A DNA stretch of 64,000 nt. Source: Monocercomonoides exilis. Taxonomy: Eukaryota; Preaxostyla; Oxymonadida; Polymastigidae. The notes beneath the pieces were generated by a model, which saw nothing but the letters and a program-made list of their open reading frames with translations, ran no database searches and was not told the DNA's origin. The stretch spans positions 124,001 through 188,000 of the forward strand of contig LSRY02000025.1 of assembly GCA_001643675.2 (NCBI GenBank), given 5' to 3'. The translations under genes and the position numbers were made by a program. Positions 55,089 through 64,000 of the stretch are shown here, piece after piece; the first letter of the stretch is position 1; each line of letters begins with the position of its first letter.

Positions 55089-58000
55089 TGCAGAATTAAC
55101 AATGATAACAGCACAGTTAATGGAGATTTCAAAACTCAAAGTGAAGATGACCATATTCATAATGCATATGTCGATAATAGCAATAACAATAATAATAAAA
55201 GCATTATTGAACCAAATAATAATAATAATAATAGCACTAATAAAATCAATGAATGTAACGATATCCTTCTCAATTCTCTCACAACTCCCCATTCAAACAC
55301 AGAAAATATCAAACTTAGCCAAAATGTTGTTATTGATTGCAATAAAAGTTTCCTTAATGTTTCTGTTGAATGCAATGTTTTGTCTCCTCTTTCATTCAAA
55401 ACGATGAGAGACGACTTTTCACAGAAGTTTGATACACAAAAGGAGGAAGAAATGAAAAATTGTTCTGTTTCTTCTGATGTTTCTAATGCAACTTCTGTTT
55501 CTAATACAAATTCTGATTTAAATTCTAATTATTCTTCAACTTTTGCTAATTCTTCTGATTCTATTTATTCTTCTTCAAACTTCTCTTCTTCTTCTTCTTC
55601 TTCTTCAACCTCTTTCCAATCTCCTTTTAAACAATCGGATTTCATTTCTTCTTCTTCCTCTTCTTCTTCTTCAGACAATGTCCAATTTCCTCTGAAAGAA
55701 CAAGAACTATTTCGTTCATCAACAACAACAACAGCATCATTGGCACATCCTCATTCTCTTTCTCTTTCTCCTTCTCCTTCAAACACTCCCACTTCTCTTT
55801 TACCTTCACTTTCGTCTTCTCCTTCTCCTTCTCCTTCTCCTTCTCTTTCTCTTTCTCCTTCTCCTTCTTCGCCTTCTCCTTCTCCTTCTCAATCGATTTC
55901 TCCTTTTCTTTCACCAACTCCTTCCTCTTCCTCTTCCTCTTCCTCAACTTCTTCTTCCTCAACTTCTTCATCTTCCTCATTTCCTTCTCTTTCTTCTCTT
56001 TCCTCTTCTTCTTCTTCTCTTTCTTCCACCTCTTCTTCTGCTGATATTCCCATTCTTTCTTCTTCATCTCTTTTTAAACATAATTCTGATGTTATTCCAA
56101 CACAACCACACAAAAAGCACACATTTGGAGAAAGTGACAGCGAAAGCTTATCTGATTCATCTTGTTCTTCTTCTTATTCTTCTCCTTTTTCATCTTCTTC
56201 TGCTTCTTCTTCTTTTTCGTCAAAGAAGCAAGAGAAAAGGAAGAAGAAGAAGAACAAAAAGGCAAATGATTTATTGTCGTACATATGCAATGGAGGAGAA
56301 GATGAGGAAGAAGGGGAAGAGGAAGAAGGAAAAGAAGGAAACAAGAAAAGAAAAGAAGAAGAAGATGATGATGATGACGATGAGGAAGGAGAAAATTACT
56401 CAAAATTAACAAGTGAAGAGCAATTGTGCAAAGCATTGAAGTGGCTGGACGAGTTGGAAAATGAAGATAGCAACAGTGAAAATGAAATAAGCAAACAAAA
56501 AGAAGGAGAAGAAGATTTTTCATTGAAAAATGTGAATGGAACGAAAAATGAGTTAAAGAAAAGAATGAAAGTGACAAGAGCAGAAGAAGCTAATGTTGAT
56601 TTGAAAAACATTGAAAGTTCAAATGAAGGCAAGAATTCGACTGAATTGTTAAAAGAAGATGGAATCAAAGAAAAAACAAATGAAAAAGAAGAGAAAGAAA
56701 AAGAAAAAGAAGAGGAAAAGGAAAAAGAAGAAAATGATGATGATGATGATGATGAAAATCCACCATTTGTTATGCTTCCACCAGAAGGCTCGTTTGTCGC
56801 TATTTCTCATCCTCATTCGCTCGCTGATCAGATTATGAAGTTTGTGAAAGCAGAAACAGAAGAGAAGATAAAAGAAATAGAAATAAAACAAAAAAATGAT
56901 AAAAAGATAGGAAAAATGGAAAAAGTTGAAGAAGATGAAGAAGAGGGAGAAAAGGAGAAAGGAGGAAAAGAGGGAAAAAATGAAACGAAAGACAAACCAA
57001 TAATGATAGACGATGATTGCACAATTTCAACGACTACCAATGAACTTTCTATGAATCCATCAAATTCTTCTTCAAATCTCAATTCTTTCGCTTCAAATGA
57101 AACATCATCGAACAATCAAACAGAATCAATGCAACTTTCTATTTCAAATGAAACAAATGCATTTTTCAATAATTCTTCTTCTTCTTTTTCCATTTCTTCT
57201 TCAGCTTCTTCAGCTTCTCCAGCTTCTTCATCCTTTCAAACTCCAACCTCAACATTATCAACTCCAAAATCCGATTTATTCGGCATTTCTTCTCCAGCCA
57301 ATCTGTTTTTCTCTCTTCATCCATCAAATAACTCTCTATTTGATTCAAATTTACCTTCTCTTGCTTCAAATTCCTCTTTTGCAGCATCATCGTCATCTTC
57401 TTCTTCTCTTTCTCCTTCTTTTCTTCCATCCTCCTCCTCTTCCATTTCTTCCCTAATTTCTCCTTCCTCTCTCATCCAGCCTATCTATCAGCCTCACAAA
57501 CCCTTCAGTTTAACTTCCTCTTCTTCTTCTTCTTCCTTCTTCTCTTCTTCTTCTTCTTCTTTGTCTTCTTCTCTTTTAGGCAGCAAAAGCAACGCTTACA
57601 AAATCAGACAATATTTCGGATTTGGCAAAGGGAAGCCACGTTCAATGACTGCAATGTCTTCTCTTTATGAGGAAGAGAACGAAGGGAATGGCGAAAGAAA
57701 GGAAGGAGAAGGAGACGAAGAAAATAAAGAAAAAGAAGAAGGTGAAAATGAAAATGAATCGAATAAATCCATTTTGGAGAAAGAGAAGATGGATGATATT
57801 TCAAATGTGCAATCAAATATTGTTGCAGATGAAGCTGTTGATCAAGCAATTGTGTTGGAAAACTCTGCTTTTTCGTTTCCGAGCATTGGACAGTTTAACA
57901 AAGATATAGATGCAATGCAAAGTGAAGGAATGAATGAGGAAGAGAATAAAAATCTAACAAATAATTCTATTTCTAATGCATGTGATTTGCTTCCTCAAGC

Positions 58001-61000
58001 ACAATCACCGTCATTGGCTACTTGTTCTCCATCTTCTGCTTCTTCTGTTCTATTCCCCGAAACCAATTCTTCTTCCCCTTCTTCTTCACTGAATGCAACA
58101 GTGTCAACCAATAATTCCCCTCAAAAAGACAATCTTCGCTCCGAATTGAAAAAGCTATTGTTTCCACTCAAATTGCCTTTTCTTTCGTCTGATAACTGTT
58201 CAACAAAGTCAAATTCACATCGAATGTTTGATTTTTCTCCAAAATCTGCAAAGAGCAAAAGCGAAAAAGATGATAATTTAATCAGTCAGTTGCAAAACAT
58301 TGCAGTTAATGAAGGGAAATTACCAAATAATACAACAGCAAAGCCATCAGAGCTTTTATCTTCTTCCATTTTTTCAGAAAATATGTCTCCATCGCTTTTA
58401 TTGCAGACTTCTTCTCCTTCCTCAAAAACTTTATTTGCGACTTCTTCTTCTTCTTCTCTTGAGGATAGTCAGATGGCATCTTCATCCGCTTTTTCCGTTT
58501 TGGATGAAATAGCTAAGTCAACAAAGGCATCTCATATGAAAAATCAAAAGAACAGCAAATCATTTTCTTCAGGCAATAAATCAACAAATTCCTTTTCGAA
58601 TTCTCAGCAATATTTCGATGAAATGATAGAAAAGAACAAGAAAGGTTTTGTGAGTGATACATCTGAGCCATCAAAGAGCAGGAAAAACACGAAAAGGAAT
58701 TTAAACAAGGGGAAGTTGCAAAACTCCAATGCTTCTGTGGATAATGATCTCAATGAAGGAAATTCTGAAAGTTCAATTCTCAAAGAAATATTAATGGACA
58801 ATAACACATTTAGTGAAACAAGTGGATTATTGCCATTCACACAAGAACAAATTGAACTGAGTGGGCAATATGATCAATACACACAACAACCAGAAATTCT
58901 GTCTCAAATGCATGGTTCTGCTTTTCCTGCGAACGAGTTAATGTCAGATGCCAAAGCAAGCAATGGAGCTGCGGAATATGGTTTATCAGTGTGGAATGGC
59001 ATAACTGTTGCTGATTCACAGCAAGCAATGGAAGAAGATGCAATCAATCTTTCAACAGAAGCAAGATCAAACTCGAATCCATCTTCGAGAAGGAGGAAGA
59101 AAGTGATCAAGGTGACACACACAGAAAGAATGCCAAGCGGAGATACGATTGTCAGTGTGCTGTTCATAAGAGAAGGGAAAGTTGTGGAGCAGATTGACAA
59201 ATTGACAAAGATTAAGCAGAAGAAATGGTGGATTAAAGGAGTTGTGCCGTCTGAGGACGAAGTGATTGGGAAAAGGATTGATTTCAACATAAGACAATTA
59301 AAACAATCGAGAACAAAATGGGAGAGGAAAAGAGAGATGATTCTATTAAAATTGAATGAGAGAAGCAACGAACTTTTGGAAGAGGCTATTAAAGAGAAGA
59401 TGAGTGAAGAAGGTTATTTGACAGAGGAAGACAAATTATTTGTAATCTCACAGACCAATGGAAAATATGATAGTGTTAATTCTTCAACTGAACTTGGTTC
59501 ACTTTCTTTAGAATCACCTTGCATTCCTCTATCAGAGCGTGTCAATGTGATGGTACTGACTGACGAACCATTCCAGCTTTTATTAGCGTCTGTGCAGAGA
59601 ATTGAAGAGTGCATGCTAATTCATTCGATGCTGCTCACAGCGATGGAAGCAGACGGAGCAAAAGTGATGAGCATGTTGAATGGAATGGGCACGAAAATAA
59701 TAGAAGTGTTTGGACTTGAAGGGCTGGCTCTGGATGGAGATAATATGGATATTAGAATTGAAGATGGCAGTGCATTAGATGAAGAGGAGGAAGAGGAAGA
59801 GAACAGCGACAACAACATATTCAGACTCTGGCATAAGCGCCCAGCAAAAAGTAAGAAAAGAAACAACAGAAAGTCCTTCTCTTCTTCTCTAGCTTCTGGT
59901 TCAACTTCTCAAATCTCACATTTCCCGAACTCAAGAGTCTGCAGCGCATGCCATCGGCCTGGTCATTTGCCGACTCATAGAACATGTCCAATGTATCTAA
60001 GGAATTTGGAAGCGTCTTTGCAAAAGCAGATGCAAAGTGGAGAGATTACAGAAGAAGAAGCACTGAAAACAATGAGAATTGAAAGGAAGAAGGTGAATCA
60101 TTCTCTTTCTACAAGAAGATGGAAGCTTTTGATGAGGAATGGTGGGAAAAGCGTTAGAGACAAGAAGATCAGTAGAGGAATTCGCAACAAAAGAGCACGA
60201 TTGAACAAGATCATGCTTCGAATGGAAGGCATTGAAACAACAGATTCTGAATCTCCGGAGAGTGATGGCTTTGAGAAAGCAGTCGATGGGAAATGTTGGG
60301 AAAAGAGTTACAATGCAAGAGAAAATGAAGGAGATGGCAATGATGAAGAGGATGGGAAGAAAGTTGGTGACAATGAAGACAGCTTTGATGCGTTTGATGT
60401 GTTTACTGATGATGAGGATGTGTATGGAGATGAAGATCTTGTGTTTGTGCCATCAACTGGCAGGCGATCTTCAGGAAAACGAAACAAAGACGAAAAGAAA
60501 GAAGAACAAAAGAAAGAGATGAATTCAAAGTCTGATGAATCTGAGTCACAGAATGAAGAAAATAAATCAAAGAAATTGTCTGATGAAACCGGAAAGGATG
60601 GAAGAGAAGCAGATAATGAAAAAAGCAAAGAACAAGAGAGATTAGATTCAATTCTTTCTAAGACTAAATCAAACAATGGAGATAAAAGAATGAAAAAGGA
60701 TGCAAAAGCTAAAAAAGCGAATTCTTCGACAAAGGGCAGTTTAAGATCATCATCAAAAAAGCAATCTTCAAAAAATACAAAAGCAAAAGCAAAGGAGGGA
60801 AAGAAAAAGAAAACCAGTTCAAACTCTCATTCAAAGAATCCAAATGAAGAAGAAAATAAGGAAAGCACAAATGATGAGAAAGAAAAGAATGAAATGCCCC
60901 AGAGTTCAGATGGCGCAGATGGCAATAGCAATAAAAGAAAAAGTAAAGAGGAATTCTCATATTATTCGTTATCAGACTATTATCCTGGGAATATCAGTAA

Positions 61001-62651
61001 ATCAAATAGAGGCAAGAAAGACAACACAGAACAGGACAAAGTGAATGCTCAGGACTCAAATTGGGTGTTTAGGATTAGTACGAAGCGGATAGCATACGAA
61101 GAATTTATGGCAGCAGCTGTCAGCTGGCGACAGATTTGGCTGTCGCAGAAAGAAGAAATGGAGAGGAAGTGGGCGGAAGAAGAGGAAAAGAAGAAAACAG
61201 AAGCTGTGCTAATTGACGAAGATGACGATGATGGAGATGATGATGGGTTCGCCTCTCCACCTCGACCTCGATGCATGAAAGAGATGGATGCACCGATCAT
61301 GACACAGAGGACACAGCTGATTCTGCCATTGGACAAGACATCGCCAACAAATCTTGTCATTCCTCGAGAGCAGCAAATAGTGTCACAGAGAATCGAAATG
61401 CTATCTGAACCTTCTTTCTCCTCGTTTGCAAGTCAATCACAAATGTTTGATGATTTTAGCCAAATTGAATCACAAGCAGCCGATTCCTCGCTGGATTCTT
61501 ATGCATTTTCTTCTCTCATTCAGACCAGAGGAGGAAGAGCGACTGTGCCAAGAAGATGGAAGAATGAGCCATTGATAGAGCTGAATACGCAATTTGAGAA
61601 TGTTGTGCGATATCTGAAAGTGTCCTCATATGGCACGTGGTTCCTTCGCCCTGTGACTGGAAAAGATGCGCCTGGTTATTATTCAGTTGTGAAGCATCCA
61701 ATTGACTTGAGCATCATCCAAAACAAGTGCCGACAGCGAATGTATCTGAACAGACAGGCGTTTCTGAATGATCTCTATCAGATTGCACATAACGCCCATT
61801 TGTACAGTGACAAGATATCTGAAAGTGAGGAAGTTACGAGAGATGCCGACTTGCTTATTGAAGCTGCAGAGTACGACTTCTTCAAGCGGAACAGGATGTT
61901 TGAGAAGATGGAGAGGAAAGTGGAGATGTGGATAGCAGAGATGGAGAAGGCAGTTGAAGGAGAAGAATGTTATGACGAGACTTTCACAGGAAGCACAGGC
62001 ACACAAAATTATGATTCACAACCTGAAAATGCAGCAGCTGAAGCTTTAGTTAATGGGCGAAGAAGGGATGGAGTGATAAGCATGGTTTCTGTAGATCAAA
62101 GCCAAAACAAAAGAAAAGTTGTGATTGAATCCACATTTGAATCGCTGCTGATATTACGAAAAAAGAGCAAAAGAAAGACCGAAGAGCAGAAACGTATTGA
62201 CAGAATCAAAAGTATCAAAAGGCATGAAGAAATCAAAGCAAAAAGAGCCCAAAAGCTACAAAGGGAAAAAGAAAGGCATGAAAGATCGAGGCAGAAGTAC
62301 AGAGAGAAGAAGGAGAAGGTTCAAAAGGAGAAAGAAGAGTTTGCACAGTTATCTCAGATTCTGGAGCAGATTGATTGTATGGGAGAGAGTGTGAAGAAGA
62401 CAAAGCATTGTTCATCTTCTCGCAAGCAGACAACACCAAAAAGGAAAAATGAAGGAAATAAGAGAAATGTTTTGGCTGATCAGGAATTTATGAGCAGCAG
62501 AAGGGAGATGATGGATTCATCTATGGCAAGTGAAAGCGCAGCAAATGATGCTTCTTTGGATGAAGAGCACCAAGTTGACGAATTAGAACGACTTTTATCA
62601 ACGCTCACTTCAATTAGTTACTCGACAGATCCGTTAGAAGCAATTCAATGA
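46562..62651 (+). CDS. TAF1: TAF1, largest TFIID subunit, three exons, 5308 aa
   Basis: The model is 46562-46615, 46681-46759 and 46858-62651, with introns of 65 nt (GTATGT..GAAG) and 98 nt (GTATTT..ACAG). TAF1 is the TFIID scaffold that helps load RNA polymerase II. The short first exon gives MKNNLIKFIFGENEEYDD, like the family's FLFGN start. N-terminal motif FPWESPDTWDP follows. The DUF3591 core lies at about 1468-1970 and 2025-2110: FKAPVVKHELENTDFLVV, FIREIDSVISVGQEHP, LLSPEDECAYQSML, LLKLNGVGDPTGTGHGFSFV. The CX2CX4HX6C knuckle (CSACHRPGHLPTHRTC) is at ~4405-4421. One bromodomain is at ~4950-5060 (FLRPVTGKDAPGYYSVVKHP). Human TAF1 is about 1900 aa with two bromodomains. The extra length is poly-Ser, poly-Asn, His-rich and Glu/Lys tracts between domains, coded by trinucleotide repeats. 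It cannot be Streblomastix-code, because no TAA or TAG interrupts it. Confidence 0.9.
54377..54470 (+). repeat. TAF1: Longest poly-serine tract in TAF1
   Basis: About 31 consecutive Ser codons, built from TCT, TCC and TCA without AGY. This is a trinucleotide microsatellite with third-position interruptions. Confidence 0.85.
55036..55088 (+). repeat. TAF1: Poly-asparagine AAT microsatellite in TAF1
   Basis: A run of about 17 Asn codons, nearly all AAT, within a wider Asn-rich stretch that continues to 55240. Likely prone to length change. Confidence 0.85.
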
Positions 62652-63212
62652 AGAAAATATTCGTCTTATTTTTCATATGTGATAAATCGGTTATGTATTT
62701 ATTATCTTCTTTTGTGATTAGAAATTTCATAGTTCGTTGATTTTGGATTGTATTTGATGTTTTTCATATAACTTTTTTCTGTTTCATTTTTCAATTTTAT
62801 TGTTTTATTTGTTAGTTTTCTATGTTTGAATTAGCTGTTGAAAAAGAACAAAAAATCTTAATTTGTAACAGTGGAAAAGGTTTTTTTGGAAATGTTTAAA
62901 AAGAAATGGTGAAGATGTTAAAAGAAATAAACAAAAACATTTTAAATTTACATAATCTGATGATTGTAATAACAATAATAATAATAATTAATGCATAAAT
63001 AGTTGTTTGCTTCCTTTAAAAAAATAGAGAAAAAACATAAATAGAGGCAAAAAAGGAAAACAAGAACAAAAAAATAATAAAGAATGTAATATCAAAAAAA
63101 TAAGTAGCGCAACATTAGCTTTTAACATATATAAAAATAAAACCAACAATTTCAATACAAATAGAAATGAAGAAATCGAAAGAATTGTTGTAATATCTCA
63201 TATTTCTCACAT
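62652..63212. other. 3' flank of TAF1, convergent with the next gene
   Basis: AT-rich and gene-free. It must hold the 3' ends of two convergent genes. I cannot place poly(A) sites. Confidence 0.5.
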
Positions 63213-64000
63213 TCACAGCTGCTTTTTTGACGCATCTGTCTCATATTCTTGCGAAATTGTCTGAGGAGGTGCTTTCTGTTGGCCTAACTGTTCTTCTTTG
63301 CCTTTGTGTGGGGACATCAATTTCTGAATCACCTCAGGCAAATCCAAATCTGTCTGGTCGAAATAATCTGGCACTTTCATTCCCAATGTGACAGATGCGA
63401 ATTTATACGCAATTTCGTTTTCCCCAAAAACATCTGCCTCGTTCATTTCTTCTTCTTCCAGTTCCTTCTGTCTCTGCTCTGCCTCCTGCCTCGACTTCTC
63501 CCGCTCAGCCAGCAGCTTCTCCATCTTCACTTTCCGTCTCTTTCTCCTCTCCGCCCTATCCAATTTGTCTTCTTCCTCATCTTCTTTGTCTTGTATCTGC
63601 TGGGCAAGGTCGTTTTGCATCCTCCGCAGTTGTGTAATCTTCCGAATTGCGATTAAAATGCAGATAAGCAGTATGATAAAGGCAGCCACACAGCAACAGA
63701 TAGAGATGGCCTCAAGAGAACTGAGGGGCACTGATGATGAGGTGGATCGTGAGAAATGAGCTGTCGATGAAAGAAATGAAGATCTGGAGAATTTGAATAT
63801 GAAATTTAGAGAGGAAAGAAACGAAGAGCGAATAGAATTACATAAAAGTGAAGTGTTTGTAAATAAATAATTCATCACAAAGGAGAATTCCCTTGACATC
63901 TTCAACAAAAAGCTGTTTGAGGTGGGTGAATTTGATTTTGATTTTGAATTTTTGGATATGTCTGACCGTATCAACCATTCATTGTGCACTTCTTTGTTGT
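63213..64000 (-). CDS. C-terminal part of a single-pass membrane protein, 5' end outside window
   Basis: The frame is open to the right window edge, so the start lies outside; there may also be an intron before about 63760 (a CGACAG acceptor-like site). A strong transmembrane helix (ISICCCVAAFIILLICILIAI) is followed by a charged coiled-coil tail (QIQDKEDEEEDKLDRAERR, EKSRQEAEQRQKELEEEE) and a short globular end (FASVTLGMKVPDYF). The layout of large ectodomain, one helix and charged tail is like the beta-helix surface proteins of this genome but with no kinase. I do not recognise the family. Confidence 0.55.
   Translation of the reverse strand, partial: NKEVHNEWLIRSDISKNSKSKSNSPTSNSFLLKMSREFSFVMNYLFTNTSLLCNSIRSSFLSSLNFIFKFSRSSFLSSTAHFSRSTSSSVPLSSLEAISICCCVAAFIILLICILIAIRKITQLRRMQNDLAQQIQDKEDEEEDKLDRAERRKRRKVKMEKLLAEREKSRQEAEQRQKELEEEEMNEADVFGENEIAYKFASVTLGMKVPDYFDQTDLDLPEVIQKLMSPHKGKEEQLGQQKAPPQTISQEYETDASKKQL

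Noticed and set aside
1-64000. CRISPR arrays, bacterial operons, Shine-Dalgarno sites
   Set aside because: No regularly spaced repeats; introns, U5 snRNA and TFIID gene show nuclear eukaryotic DNA.

Overview
The window is AT-rich nuclear DNA from a microbial eukaryote. Short GT-AG introns (mostly about 50-125 nt, often starting GTATGT), a spliceosomal U5 snRNA gene, a tRNA-Lys gene, very large proteins padded with poly-Ser and Glu/Lys tracts, and a huge beta-helix surface protein ending in a membrane-anchored kinase-like domain point to a flagellate, most likely an oxymonad (Preaxostyla, Monocercomonoides/Blattamonas type). This placement is inference. The long reading frames (5308 and 2855 codons) have no in-frame TAA or TAG, so the nuclear code is standard. 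That argues against the oxymonad Streblomastix, in which TAA/TAG encode Gln.

Layout. 1-6156: decaying virus- or phage-like block. It has a PrimPol gene and an SF3 helicase enclosed by 224-bp terminal inverted repeats, then a KilA-N gene, an unknown gene with an in-frame stop, and a tail-fibre-like gene with an in-frame stop. 6190-12051: gene-poor decayed DNA between inverted arms of about 0.5 kb, with a 495-bp MITE inside. 13033-15184: a fresh-looking Tc1/mariner element with an intact transposase. 16094-24661: five-module beta-helix receptor pseudokinase. 24775-29786: importin alpha in eight exons, 1185 aa. 29917-30032: U5 snRNA, divergent from importin alpha. 30710-33000: pseudogene of the beta-helix family, bordered by related AT-rich repeats. 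34052-36052: AzgA-type NCS2 purine permease. 36485-36649: foldback/MITE. 38105-41042: hAT-like transposase with one intron and one frameshift. 41961-42034: tRNA-Lys(TTT). 43356-45396: SLC45/sucrose-type MFS sugar carrier, four exons. 46562-62651: TAF1 of TFIID, three exons, 5308 aa. 63213-64000: 3' part of a single-pass membrane protein.

The host genes are ordinary core functions: transcription initiation, nuclear import, splicing, translation, purine and sugar uptake, and cell surface. They are separated by transposons and decayed repeats. Two findings stand out. The first is the primase-helicase cassette flanked by inverted repeats that carry GGAGCAAG iteron-like words. The second is the extreme inflation of conserved nuclear proteins (TAF1, importin alpha) by serine- and acid-rich microsatellite-coded inserts placed between recognisable domains.
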